Shown in pieces: positions 16,509 through 25,670 of a stretch of DNA of 35,220 nucleotides; positions within the stretch are counted from its first letter, which is position 1, and each line of letters begins with the position of its first letter. The stretch lies in contig JACQXX010000039.1 in NCBI GenBank assembly GCA_016208495.1, positions 1 to 35,220 on the forward strand, read 5' to 3'. The DNA is from Acidobacteriota bacterium. GTDB taxonomy: Bacteria; Acidobacteriota; Blastocatellia; Chloracidobacteriales; Chloracidobacteriaceae. A program made the translations under genes and the position numbers. The notes under the pieces were generated by a model. That model made no database searches, was not told where the DNA came from, and saw only the letters and a program-made list of their open reading frames with translations.

Positions 16509-16740
16509 TTGACATCCTTCCCGCAATAAATTGTGGGGATTCCCTTGTGTGACAACTCAATGCCGTTACTGACACAAAGGAACGGGGCCACCACTGAAGG
16601 ATTCCCCAGGTTCACGCTTCATTGGGATCTCCATAGTTCCCTCCACGTGCCACTTCACGGCAAGCCCTGCCGCTGTCGAACCAAACTCTTTCCACATCGT
16701 GTCTTTGGATTGCAAAGAGGCAACGCACATGGAAACACCT
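16509..16740 (-). mobile_element. Remnant 3' end of an IS200/IS605-family tnpB with omega-RNA-like right end
   Basis: On the minus strand a short frame (stop at 16566) resembles a TnpB C-terminal tail. It is followed by GGGAATCCCCACAATTTATTGCGGGAAGGATGTCAA split over 16509-16545: a hairpin (CCCACAA/TTGCGGG with one mismatch) and the GGATGTCAA end typical of the right end of these elements, where the omega RNA ends and its guide begins. The tnpB body is absent, because the neighbouring glycosyltransferase gene stops at 16748. If an RNA were still made, its guide would read from 16508 downward. Recognition rests on recalled end motifs, so this is moderate confidence. Confidence 0.5.
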
Positions 16741-16747
16741 GGTAATA

Positions 16748-17974
16748 TTACTGTGATTTTAGGAAGCTGGCAATACGAAAATTCGGACGGCATTCATCCT
16801 CGGAATGAATTCCGAGGTTTTCTGCCAGTAATCTATAAATATCAGCAATTTGCGGCGCCGTGTTGTCAATGCTCAACAGCTCTCGGGCCAGGTCCTGGCC
16901 CTGGAGCGCCCTTCGTCTGGCTTTATCTGGATTTTCCAAAACGTCGAGAATCGCACAGGCCAGCCAGGGCGGGTTTTTTGGGGGCACCAACCATCCGGTT
17001 TTTCCAGGAATAACCAGATCCGGAAAGCCTCCCACATCGGTGGCAATCGTGGGAACACCCAACATCAACGATTCAGCGGCCCCGCCGACGTTTTCCGAAT
17101 GTGACGGATGAACTGCCACGTCAAAATCTGGATAGAGTTCGGCAACATCAGATCGGTTTCCAAGAAAAATGGCTTTATTCCCCAGTTTCTTCCGCCCATA
17201 CGCCTGCACTTTGGCGGCGTAGGCATCAGCCCCAGCCCAGGCCCCGCCGACAAACACTCCGACCAGATCTGGGTTGCTTTCAAGACAGAGTGCCAGGGCA
17301 TCAATCAAATCTTCATGCCCTTTGAGCCCGCGTGTTTGACCGACATACCATTTCGGCCCATAACAATAAGCCACCATGCCCACAATTTTGGTAGTTTCAG
17401 ATAAACCCAATTCCTGCCGGAGTTTCCCGGTTTTTTGGGGCACAGTGTGATCAATATCGGTTCCGTAATAAGACAAAAATAACCGGTTTGGATCAATTCC
17501 CGATTGTTGATAGCGTTGGCACGTCCACGTACAGGAACCAATCCACACATCAGATGGACCGGCTGTCAGAATTTCGGCAGTTCGGAAAAACGGATGTTCT
17601 AAATGGAGCGGCCCTGGAACCTGAAAAATCCGAATTGGAGTTGAGGTTTTTCCCAAGGCCAGCCGCATCGTGAGCGTTGTCCCGACAAAATGGCTATGGA
17701 TGATATCAGGGTTGATCTGGTCAACCAGGCGGCGAAACTCCCTGGCCATGGCTGGGAACCGATGTGGTTTTCGGATTGGGAAATCAGTTTGCAGATCGTG
17801 GACAGTGACCCCAGCCAGCCGATATTTTTCAACCATTGGTCCGCCATAGGAAAAATTCGGATCATCAAAGGGGAGTGCAACATGAACATCCATTCCGAGC
17901 CTGACAAGTTCCCGCATTTGACATAAGGCCCAGGCAGCACCAACCGAGGTTTTTACCAATTGTAGCACTCTCAT
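16748..17974 (-). CDS. GT4-family glycosyltransferase
   Basis: 408 residues; AGGAGGAG lies 4-5 bases before the ATG at 17974. A GT-B fold is visible. The N-terminal half starts MRVLQLVKTSVGAAWAL and contains DIIHSHFVGTT; the C-terminal half holds GLKGHEDLIDAL, FLGNRSDVAELYPDFDVAVHPSHSENVGGAAESLMLGVPTIATDVGGFPDLV, which is the nucleotide-sugar-binding E-x7-E-like region of GT4. Predicted to add one sugar to the lipid-linked repeat unit on the cytoplasmic side. It is last in the minus-strand glycosyltransferase series and separated from the preceding one by a heptamer repeat pair. Donor and acceptor cannot be told. Confidence 0.92.
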   Translation of the reverse strand: MRVLQLVKTSVGAAWALCQMRELVRLGMDVHVALPFDDPNFSYGGPMVEKYRLAGVTVHDLQTDFPIRKPHRFPAMAREFRRLVDQINPDIIHSHFVGTTLTMRLALGKTSTPIRIFQVPGPLHLEHPFFRTAEILTAGPSDVWIGSCTWTCQRYQQSGIDPNRLFLSYYGTDIDHTVPQKTGKLRQELGLSETTKIVGMVAYCYGPKWYVGQTRGLKGHEDLIDALALCLESNPDLVGVFVGGAWAGADAYAAKVQAYGRKKLGNKAIFLGNRSDVAELYPDFDVAVHPSHSENVGGAAESLMLGVPTIATDVGGFPDLVIPGKTGWLVPPKNPPWLACAILDVLENPDKARRRALQGQDLARELLSIDNTAPQIADIYRLLAENLGIHSEDECRPNFRIASFLKSQ

Positions 17975-17998
17975 AAACTCCTCCTTTTATAGTTGATA

Positions 17999-18151
17999 AG
18001 TCAGTAGTCAGTAGTCAGTAGACAAAACCCGGATCGTTGAATCCGTGGAATTCTTGAAAAGAAGTGTTCCTAAATAACCCAAATGGAACCAAATACACTT
18101 GACAAAAACTCACAAATCCCAACACCTGACTACTGACTACTGACTACTGAC
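17999..18151. repeat. Inverted pair of AGTCAGT heptamer arrays
   Basis: 17999-18021 holds about three units of AGTCAGT. 18127-18151 holds the same in reverse complement (ACTGACT). They enclose about 105 bp with no gene, between the two GT4 genes. The pair could fold into a long stem. Confidence 0.9.
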
Positions 18152-18156
18152 TGATA

Positions 18157-19422
18157 TTATTGCAATTCAAAGACTTGATTTGGTCTCAGGCTGCTCTCTT
18201 TCAGAAAAACATGAGTGCTTACCCAGGCTTCGGTTGTTTCACGAACGGCTTTGTAATAATCCAACCGGGCCTGATGGAGTTTGGCTTCTTCATAGTCGTG
18301 GGCCTGGTCCAGGTTGCGGAGCGCCCCCCTCAACATCAAGTCTGGCTGATCCAAAAATTCACCAATGCGATGAGCGAGTGCCAGAGCATCACCTGCCGGG
18401 ACTAAACAATTCTCAGGTAACAATTCCGGGATTCCGCCCACGTTTGATCCAATACAAGGCAATCCGCGGGCCATAGCTTCGATGAGGGCTCGCGGTAAAC
18501 CTTCAGTTCGTGATGGAAGGACAAAGACATCAGACTGATCGAGTTCCCTGGCAACGGCGGCAAAACCAGCTACATGGCCGTGAAATTCGACCCGGTCGGC
18601 GATTCCACGTTTTTGAGCCAGAGCTTCAAGGCTGGAACGGTATTTCCCATCACCGCAAATCACCAACCGGAGGTTGTATCCGGCCTGAAGACACAGTGCG
18701 CAAGCATCAATCAAGACATCTGGAGCTTTGTACATTTGTTCAAGGCTGGCCAATGTAATGAGCCTGTATTCGCGATCCATTTCGAGCATTCGCTGTGAGT
18801 AACGGCCAATGATGGTTTCTTTGGTTACAAAACGGTCGGGCGTGAGTTCAATACTCGAATAAAATGATCGAACAGACTGCTCACTGGCTGGATATCTTTG
18901 TTGCAAATAGGCTTTTGTCACATAGCTGACTGCCTTTGCATTTCGGCACTGGCGCTGTTGTTCACGAGTAAACCACCACCGGAAAAAGGGCCGCAACGGA
19001 TGGCGAATGGCTTTGGGGGAAAAGGCATCATAGGGGTCGCCCACCACTTCGACTCCAAACGGGTGGCCGGCCTGAGTCAAAACCGGCTCGACACAGGACG
19101 CCAGTTGAGAACCAATTCGCAAAATCACGGCATCGTCAGCATTGATCGCCTCACGAGCAGCCCGGATGACCTGTGGCGACTGCATCAAAAACTGGAGCGG
19201 TCCGTGATAGTCCGGAATTGGTGCAAAACTGACATTCTTGCCATCGGCGCGCTTCCAATCTGCGGGAACTGACGCGACCGGCCTGACACGAGCAATCACC
19301 TGCACGGTGTCAAAAGCTTCGAGGTAGCGTTCCCAAAAAGGATAGGAAAATGAACCGGGCGTCCACACCGAGCCATCGGTAAGTTGTTGGAATCGGAATT
19401 CAAGGGTTACGCTAACTCTCAT
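18157..19422 (-). CDS. GT4-family glycosyltransferase
   Basis: 421 residues. The ATG overlaps the stop of the Wzy-like gene (ATGA at 19419-19422), showing translational coupling. GT-B features: ITLASLEQMYKAPDVLIDA, LVICGDGKYRSSLEALAQKRG, VEFHGHV, then DVFVLPSRTEGLPRALIEAMARGLPCIGSNVGGIPELL with the E-x7-E nucleotide-sugar motif. Predicted cytoplasmic transferase extending the repeat unit. The N-terminal ~150 residues are less conserved and probably bind the acceptor. Start choice is secure from the coupling. Confidence 0.92.
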   Translation of the reverse strand: MRVSVTLEFRFQQLTDGSVWTPGSFSYPFWERYLEAFDTVQVIARVRPVASVPADWKRADGKNVSFAPIPDYHGPLQFLMQSPQVIRAAREAINADDAVILRIGSQLASCVEPVLTQAGHPFGVEVVGDPYDAFSPKAIRHPLRPFFRWWFTREQQRQCRNAKAVSYVTKAYLQQRYPASEQSVRSFYSSIELTPDRFVTKETIIGRYSQRMLEMDREYRLITLASLEQMYKAPDVLIDACALCLQAGYNLRLVICGDGKYRSSLEALAQKRGIADRVEFHGHVAGFAAVARELDQSDVFVLPSRTEGLPRALIEAMARGLPCIGSNVGGIPELLPENCLVPAGDALALAHRIGEFLDQPDLMLRGALRNLDQAHDYEEAKLHQARLDYYKAVRETTEAWVSTHVFLKESSLRPNQVFELQ

Positions 19423-20951
19423 GACAACCTCTTTGTTTCGTTTGGATTAGACGGTTTGGATTCTTTTGATTGTGCCGGGATGACAACCTGTTCGACTTCG
19501 GCCTTTCGTTGAACCGTCCAGGCACAAATCCAATACACCACCCACACCGTGACCAAACCAGCAATCAATTGGAAGGGCACGGCCACAAAGCTGTTGCGAA
19601 TTTGAATCAACACAGGAAGAAATGTAACGCCTAACAGGGCCCGATTTAACGGTGAGTCTGAAAATCCGGAGATCCACCCAATCAGCCAGCCGGTCACCAT
19701 CATCGCGATAACAACCCCCAGCGGACCAAAATTGTAATAGGCTTCGGCAACTGGGGAAAAACCAATGGGACCAACTCGTTTCATGACCTGTACATTGAGA
19801 AGCCGGTCATCATCTTCGGCATTGACCCGACCCCATCCTGGAACGACCCACACCAGGGCCCGGTCAAAGGGTGCCCAATAACTGGCACCATTCAAAAATT
19901 CGTCTCCATTTTCAGTCCAGGTAACAACGGCTGAAACTGGCCGGAGCGAGCTTCCAAGTTCCACCAGGGCTTCGGTGGGGCTGGCGGTGAGTACAGTCTG
20001 ATTGACCTGCTCGACGCCAACTTCGCGGATCACACGAAGTGCCGAAATACCGCACAACAGGCACAACCCCAATACAGCGACTTTCCACACCGATTTTTGA
20101 GAACTTGATCGCCGTGCGAGAACCCAATAGGTCACACCTGGAAAAAGAACTTCTCCACGAAGTCCCAACGGCAGGGCAATCAATGCCCAGGCAGCAAAAG
20201 CCCCAAGCCCAACCCATTTCAAATGCTTATTCGTCGTGGAAGCCAGCCACACCAGTCCAAACCCAATTCCGAAATAGAGCCAGGACAGATTGGTTTCGCT
20301 GGTGGCCAATAGAAATGATTCATAGGAACCAGTAAAAATGCTGCTTCCCCCAGCGGCCCAAACGCTGCCAAACCAGGCCACCAGACAGGTCATTAGAATG
20401 GCCACGCCAAGCAACCCCGCAAATCGGTCGGTTGACTCCAGTAAAGGAAATGCCTGCCGTTGCTGCCTACCAAATTTCATCTGACCAAGGAACGCCCCCA
20501 GCGTCGCGCCCAGCAACCCAAGCAGGGATAGATAGGCGCCCAGTTGGGTATCTGAAGTAAAAAACCATTGCTGCAACGTGTGATTTTGGGCATCCGAAAA
20601 TGGAATCCCAAGCCCAAAAATGACCAGCGCCCCAAAATGAAACACGGAAAAGACAACCAGAAACACAAATGAGGCCGAAGAAACGCCGCCCTTGATCAGC
20701 CTGGCCGTGCATAGCAGACACACCCCAACACAGAGTGAAATACAAAATGAAAAATCATCGAAGCTAAGGTTCAGCCAGGTATCCTGAATGGCAAGCGCCA
20801 CTCCGATCCCGAAACCCATCAGCGCCAGCGCCAGCAACGTGACTGGCATCTTTTCAGGCTGGGTGGCTGGGACAGCCGGCGCGTCAACCGTCAGCGGGAG
20901 AACTGAAAAAGACTGATATGAGTTCTGAAAAACTGGGGTTGGGTTAAGCAT
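19419..20951 (-). CDS. Wzy-like O-antigen/polysaccharide polymerase
   Basis: 510 residues from the ATG at 20951, chosen because GGAGGAAT precedes it; a longer frame starting at 21023 has no good site. After a ~35-residue polar N-terminus the protein is almost all membrane helices (about 12), with a large extracytoplasmic loop near residues 330-400 (SSLRPVSAVVTWTENGDEFLNGASYWAPFDR), as in Wzy polymerases. A late GPIGFSPVAEAYYNFGPLGVV segment is typical of O-antigen polymerase families. It would join lipid-linked repeat units at the periplasmic face. It overlaps the upstream fusion gene by 8 bases and the downstream GT4 gene by 4, so the three form one transcript. Wzy proteins diverge strongly, so the call rests on topology and context. 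Confidence 0.82.
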   Translation of the reverse strand: MLNPTPVFQNSYQSFSVLPLTVDAPAVPATQPEKMPVTLLALALMGFGIGVALAIQDTWLNLSFDDFSFCISLCVGVCLLCTARLIKGGVSSASFVFLVVFSVFHFGALVIFGLGIPFSDAQNHTLQQWFFTSDTQLGAYLSLLGLLGATLGAFLGQMKFGRQQRQAFPLLESTDRFAGLLGVAILMTCLVAWFGSVWAAGGSSIFTGSYESFLLATSETNLSWLYFGIGFGLVWLASTTNKHLKWVGLGAFAAWALIALPLGLRGEVLFPGVTYWVLARRSSSQKSVWKVAVLGLCLLCGISALRVIREVGVEQVNQTVLTASPTEALVELGSSLRPVSAVVTWTENGDEFLNGASYWAPFDRALVWVVPGWGRVNAEDDDRLLNVQVMKRVGPIGFSPVAEAYYNFGPLGVVIAMMVTGWLIGWISGFSDSPLNRALLGVTFLPVLIQIRNSFVAVPFQLIAGLVTVWVVYWICAWTVQRKAEVEQVVIPAQSKESKPSNPNETKRLS

Positions 20952-23409
20952 GGGTGATTCCTCCGCGCCAGATGGTATAAAGTTCTTGAAGACAGGCTGA
21001 AATGCTGAAATGGCTTTGCTCAAATTTCGTCATGCTTGCGACTCGACTTCTGGTGGATTGGGATTGGTAAAACAGGTCCATCACCCGGTCAGCCCACTGT
21101 GCGTCCGACTCATCAAGCGATACTTCCCACACCAGACCAATTTCAGAAGCAATTTCTTTTACTCCTGGCAAATTACTGGCCACAACTGGCGTTCCAGCCA
21201 CACAGGCTTCAAGCACTGCTCCCGGTAGCCCTTCCCATCGTGAAGGAAATATCATCAGGTCGGCGGCTTTGAGCAGTCGCGGCACATCGGTTCTCACTCC
21301 GGCAAAAACAAGCCGGTCCGCAATGCCCAGCGTTTCAGCTAACTGGTTTACTTGCAACTGGATATCCGGTGTTGTCCTGCCGACAAGCACCAGTCTGGCG
21401 GCAGGAAGACGATGCAGGACCTGGTGAAAAATTGTCATCAGTCGAACATGGTTTTTGGCCGGATCCATCCGCCCAACGTGGATAAAAAAAGGAGACTCCG
21501 GGTCGAGTCCGAATTCCCGACATACCCCCTGTCGGTCTGACGGCCCCTGAAACCGGGAGGTATCAAGCCCGTTATAGACCACCTCACACCGGTTGTCGGA
21601 TTGCCATTGTTTCCAGGAAGCATCCATCGCCCCCTGACAAACAGCCAGAATGTTGGTTGCAAAACAGTCAATCAACCAGCTCATGACAGCGGTCTGAATC
21701 CGGCGGGAAAGAGTCGGAATCCGCCCATCTGAAACGCTTCGAAAGTGGGCAATTCGGATCGGGACTCTGGCCAGACGGGCAATGAATAAAACTGCACCCG
21801 AAAAATAATGGACGTGCGAATGAACGACCTGACACTGAACCGCTTTCATCAAGCGATAGAACTGAAGCGGAAATTGAGCGCTCAACCTGATTGGATGAAC
21901 CACCCCGCCCAGGCTGGAAATTTCTTCATCCAGATCGCCAGGTAATCCTGACAGCGTGGCAAAGTGAAACTCAAATTCCGACGGGTTGAGGGATTTGAGC
22001 AGCTCAACTGTCCGCATTTCGGCACCACCCCGATTCATCTGCCCAAAGACATGGAGAATCCGAATGGGCGTCACTTTTTCCGAAATAACCGGGTCTGGGC
22101 TCTGAGAGTGTTCTTCGCATCGTCGGACGGCAACCCAAAGGGTGGCACACTTCAGTCCCGCATGCACCATTGCCGCCAGGATACTGCTCCAAATGGCGCC
22201 AATCAGTCCAAATTGGGGAATCAGAACTGTGCATCCGCCAACGAGGCAAAGCGTTTCAATCCCATTGCACGGCACCTGAATCCGAAAAAAACGAGCGGCG
22301 GTGACTCCATACCCGGCAACCGAACTGAAATAGGTCACCAGTCCATATACCATCACCCAGATCAGAAGATGAGCCTGGGCAGCATATTGGGGAGTAAATA
22401 ATAAGGACACCACAGGCGGTCCAAAAAGAAAGGCACCAAGGACACCGCCGATTCCAATGACCAAAGCACAGCCAGCCAGCAATGTCAGCAATCGGACAAA
22501 GTCCCGTTTTCGGCCAGCGGCATAGAATTTTGCCAGTCTGGGGCTGGCAGCCTGACCCAGGGCATTGATCAGAGTGGTTCCCACCAGAACCAGAGAAAAC
22601 AAAGCGGCGAGGATTCCAAGGTGTTGCAATCCAAGATGGCGTTCAACCCAATACCTGGGCAAATTGACATTCAGGGTATTGAGCAGCATGACTGCGCCAA
22701 GCGGAAGCGCCAGCCAAATGAGGGAAGTGAGCGGATTCCGGGTTTCCGAAGGGCTGAGGGCTGAGGGAGAAATAAAATCCCCGTGTCTGCGTGTCTGCGT
22801 GTCTCCTTGTCCGGGTTTTGGGTTCCGGGTTTTCAGTTGCGAGGATCGTAAATTGATCATCGGCACATCAAACCCAATCAGAATCAGGCACCAGACACAC
22901 GCCATGGCCGCCACGGTCACGACCAGACTGTGGCTCAGAAAAAAGACAATCCACGCAATCAGAACCGTTGAAACTCCACGCAACATCATCGAGATCGAAA
23001 TGTGATGCATGGCTTCATCCAATTGCCATTTTCCATACACAATATCGCTGAACGATTCGAAGAACTTTGCCCCGGCAATACCCAGGATTACCAGTTGAAC
23101 TTCGGCGGAATACGGCGTGATCAAAACCACTATCGCAATCCCCATCAATGCCAGGAGTGAAGTCACCAGTCTCACTGTCACATAGTCGGAAAAGGCAAAC
23201 CGGTGACTGGCATCGGTGGACTGCACGGCTCGCAAATTCAAATTCGCAAATGAAAAAATGGGGGTTGTCACGGCCAGTCCCAGTGCGTAGATACCGACCA
23301 GTTCCGGATTGCCCAGTTTGGTAATGATCACCAACACCAGCCACTGTGACAGGGCAAAAATACTATTTCCAACCAGTGTCCACTGGAAGTTGCGACGAAT
23401 TGATGGCAT
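20944..23409 (-). CDS. Wzx-type flippase fused to a GT4 glycosyltransferase
   Basis: 821 residues. Residues 1-~430 form a polysaccharide-transport (MATE/MOP-type) flippase with about 12 membrane helices (NFQWTLVGNSIFALSQW at the start, typical of the family). Residues ~448-815 are a complete GT4 enzyme: RILHVFGQMNRGGAEMRTVELL, VVHSHVHYFSG, FFIHVGRMDPAKNH, LVFAGVRTDV, then LMIFPSRWEGLPGAVLEACVAGTPVVAS. The join is a ~20-residue charged linker (CEEHSQSPDP). The two activities normally come from separate genes: flipping the lipid-linked repeat unit and adding a sugar to it. A GTG inside the linker could start a separate GT, but its binding site is weak. Residues ~191-226 derive from repeat-like DNA. 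The gene overlaps wzy by 8 bases. Confidence 0.88.
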   Translation of the reverse strand: MPSIRRNFQWTLVGNSIFALSQWLVLVIITKLGNPELVGIYALGLAVTTPIFSFANLNLRAVQSTDASHRFAFSDYVTVRLVTSLLALMGIAIVVLITPYSAEVQLVILGIAGAKFFESFSDIVYGKWQLDEAMHHISISMMLRGVSTVLIAWIVFFLSHSLVVTVAAMACVWCLILIGFDVPMINLRSSQLKTRNPKPGQGDTQTRRHGDFISPSALSPSETRNPLTSLIWLALPLGAVMLLNTLNVNLPRYWVERHLGLQHLGILAALFSLVLVGTTLINALGQAASPRLAKFYAAGRKRDFVRLLTLLAGCALVIGIGGVLGAFLFGPPVVSLLFTPQYAAQAHLLIWVMVYGLVTYFSSVAGYGVTAARFFRIQVPCNGIETLCLVGGCTVLIPQFGLIGAIWSSILAAMVHAGLKCATLWVAVRRCEEHSQSPDPVISEKVTPIRILHVFGQMNRGGAEMRTVELLKSLNPSEFEFHFATLSGLPGDLDEEISSLGGVVHPIRLSAQFPLQFYRLMKAVQCQVVHSHVHYFSGAVLFIARLARVPIRIAHFRSVSDGRIPTLSRRIQTAVMSWLIDCFATNILAVCQGAMDASWKQWQSDNRCEVVYNGLDTSRFQGPSDRQGVCREFGLDPESPFFIHVGRMDPAKNHVRLMTIFHQVLHRLPAARLVLVGRTTPDIQLQVNQLAETLGIADRLVFAGVRTDVPRLLKAADLMIFPSRWEGLPGAVLEACVAGTPVVASNLPGVKEIASEIGLVWEVSLDESDAQWADRVMDLFYQSQSTRSRVASMTKFEQSHFSISACLQELYTIWRGGITHA
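22732..22839. repeat. Repeat-like insertion inside the flippase coding sequence
   Basis: The segment contains GTGTCTGC in tandem (about 22779-22803), CTCCTTGTCC, GGGCTGAGGGCTGAGG and GGGTTTTGGGTTCCGGGTTTT. These are the motif types otherwise seen between genes in this window, for example at 32288-32370. It encodes residues ~191-226, a polar loop between predicted helices 6 and 7, without breaking the frame. Confidence 0.65.
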
Positions 23410-23456
23410 AGGCCCTCACATCTCTGGGGGTGTTGTTGAGAAAGTAAGACGATTGC

Positions 23457-23663
23457 GGGTTCAGGGTTCAGGGTTCAGGGTTCAGGGTTCAGGGTTCAGG
23501 GTTCAGGGTTCAGGGTTCTTTTCGTCCTTTATGTTTTTACAAACCCTCTCCCGGCTTGTTAGACCATTTTGCAATGAACACCTCGCACTAACAAACGGCT
23601 AAATCGTTGAGAAAATTGTATTTCCCTGAACCCTGAACCCTGAACCCTGAACCCTGAACCCTG
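23457..23663. repeat. Inverted pair of GGGTTCA heptamer arrays
   Basis: 23457-23518 carries about nine units of GGGTTCA; 23624-23663 carries almost six units of the reverse complement CCCTGAA. They bracket 105 bp without a gene, between the PglF-like stop at 23667 and the fusion gene start at 23409. The second array ends three bases before the PglF-like stop codon. Confidence 0.95.
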
Positions 23664-23666
23664 CTT

Positions 23667-25670
23667 TTACATTGTTAACGGAAACTGTAACCCTTCCAGC
23701 TCAGTAGGAAAATTTTCAAAACTCGCGTCTATCGTGGTGTCGGTTTTCATCCAGGCTGCCAGTTCACCACTATCCACCTTTGACAAATCAATCTGGTATT
23801 CCTTCACAATGCTCTTGAGCCAAAGTTTAATGCTGAGTGGATGACAGGTGTTCAGGTTATGCGGCACTGTGCTCAATTTCTGAGAGATTTTTTCGAAGTT
23901 GATTCCGGGACAATTGGCCACGACAATTTTGGGATGGCTGGTCGGGCGGGTATTTTCCGAGTCGAGATACAACTCTTCGTACAATTTTTCTCCAGGCCGA
24001 AGCCCGGTGTAGACAATGTCAATATCTTCGTGTGGACGCAGACCCGACAGGCGGATCAGATCATAGGCCAGATCGGCAATTTTGACCGGTTCGCCCATAT
24101 CCAGCGTGAAAATTTCTCCGCCCCGGCCAAGCGCAAAAGACTGGAGCACCAACTGAACGGCTTCGGGAATGGTCATAAAGTATCGGTTCATTTCCGGATG
24201 GGTGACCGTGACTGGCCCGCCGCGACGGATCTGGTCTTTAAAGGTTGGAATAACACTCCCAGCACTGCCAAGCACATTTCCAAAGCGAACCGTAATAAAC
24301 CGGGTGGCCGATATCCGATTCATTCCCTGGATATAAAGTTCAGCCGCGCGCTTGGTGGTGCCCATCACGCTGGTCGGGTTGACTGCTTTATCGGTCGAGA
24401 TCATGACAAATGCCTGACACCCAAATGCATGTGACAGATCCACGACATTCTTGGTTCCGAAAATATTGTTCTTGACGGCTTCAGATGGATTGCACTCCAT
24501 CATCGGCACGTGCTTATGGGCCGCAGCATGAAAAACAAACTCCGGCTGGTAGTGATGAAACAGTTTCTTGAGTCGGGACCGGTCAGTGATATCCACAATG
24601 GCAGGAACAATGTGTGTTGCTTTGTCTTTGAAGGTGCGAATCAGTTCCTGCTCGATATAAAAGAGGCTATTTTCCGCCTGTTCGGCTAAAACAAGGCAGG
24701 AAGGGTCCAATGTCATGATCTGCCGGCACAATTCAGAACCGATACTGCCGCCAGCACCGGTTACCATCACCACTTTTCCTCGAATCAGCTTTCCAATAGA
24801 TGCCAGGTCGGTTTGCACGGGCTGACGATGGAGCAGGTCTTCAATCTGGACTTCCCTGACTTGCGAAACCATCACTCGCCCGCTGACCAGTTGATCATAG
24901 GAAGGCAGGATTTGATAGGGAATCCTGGTATAGCTGAGTTCCCGAACAATCTGGCGCATCTGTTTCTGAGTTGCGCTCGGAGCAGCAATCAGAAATCGTT
25001 GAAAATCATACAGTTGTGAAATTTTTTTTGCGTCTCGGATGGTGCCGAGCACTGGGATTTGATGAATGCGGGCACCAGCCTTGTGAGGGTCATCGTCCAA
25101 AAATCCAAGGACGGTGAGGTTGAGTTCTGGATGAGCCTGGATTTCTCGGACCAGAGCTTCCCCGGCATCACCGGCACCAACGATGACAATGCTGGTTTGC
25201 TTAATCACTGATGCTTCTTTGGGTGTACAAAAGACTTGTACAAACCGGGTTTGGACTTTTTCTTTAAAAAACCGGAGCGACACGCGAACACTCATTAAGG
25301 CCACAAAGGCAAAGGCCCAATCAATCAAAATTACGCCCACCGGTACCGTAAATGTATCTGGCAGGACCAGGCGAATTCCCAGTAACACCAGTGAGCCAAC
25401 GGTTACCTGATTGGCAATGCACAGCATGTCATTTAAACTGACATATTTCCACCAGCCCCGATACCCAGAAAACCCAATGCCGACCAGCAATTTCACTAAA
25501 ATGACGGCCCAGACCGTTTTCCAAAATGGAAAGCCAACCTCTTCGGTGCTGTACTGAAATTCAAACCTGGCACAAAAGGCAGCCAAATACGCTCCGAAAT
25601 AGATGACCGAGTGCAATAAAATGATGAAAAACAACCGGTATCGGAGAATAAAGAGTTTTGTCGCGTGCAT
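23667..25670 (-). CDS. Membrane nucleotide-sugar 4,6-dehydratase (PglF/WbpM/CapD-like)
   Basis: 667 residues, the usual size for the long membrane form; AAAGG precedes the ATG at 25670 by about 9 bases. Four N-terminal membrane helices (~8-130) are followed by a CoA-binding-like Rossmann domain (IVIVGAGDAGEALV, 161-174) and the SDR catalytic domain with NAD motif TGAGGSIGSE (304-313). STDKA at 425-429 carries the Thr-Asp-Lys residues found catalytic in PglF-type enzymes; VNPTSVMGTTKRAAE follows. Known reaction: UDP-GlcNAc to UDP-4-keto-6-deoxy-GlcNAc (or the C5 epimer in FlaA1-type enzymes). Its product is the expected substrate of the PglE-like aminotransferase. It heads the minus-strand series and diverges from the Wzc-type gene. 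Confidence 0.93.
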   Translation of the reverse strand: MHATKLFILRYRLFFIILLHSVIYFGAYLAAFCARFEFQYSTEEVGFPFWKTVWAVILVKLLVGIGFSGYRGWWKYVSLNDMLCIANQVTVGSLVLLGIRLVLPDTFTVPVGVILIDWAFAFVALMSVRVSLRFFKEKVQTRFVQVFCTPKEASVIKQTSIVIVGAGDAGEALVREIQAHPELNLTVLGFLDDDPHKAGARIHQIPVLGTIRDAKKISQLYDFQRFLIAAPSATQKQMRQIVRELSYTRIPYQILPSYDQLVSGRVMVSQVREVQIEDLLHRQPVQTDLASIGKLIRGKVVMVTGAGGSIGSELCRQIMTLDPSCLVLAEQAENSLFYIEQELIRTFKDKATHIVPAIVDITDRSRLKKLFHHYQPEFVFHAAAHKHVPMMECNPSEAVKNNIFGTKNVVDLSHAFGCQAFVMISTDKAVNPTSVMGTTKRAAELYIQGMNRISATRFITVRFGNVLGSAGSVIPTFKDQIRRGGPVTVTHPEMNRYFMTIPEAVQLVLQSFALGRGGEIFTLDMGEPVKIADLAYDLIRLSGLRPHEDIDIVYTGLRPGEKLYEELYLDSENTRPTSHPKIVVANCPGINFEKISQKLSTVPHNLNTCHPLSIKLWLKSIVKEYQIDLSKVDSGELAAWMKTDTTIDASFENFPTELEGLQFPLTM

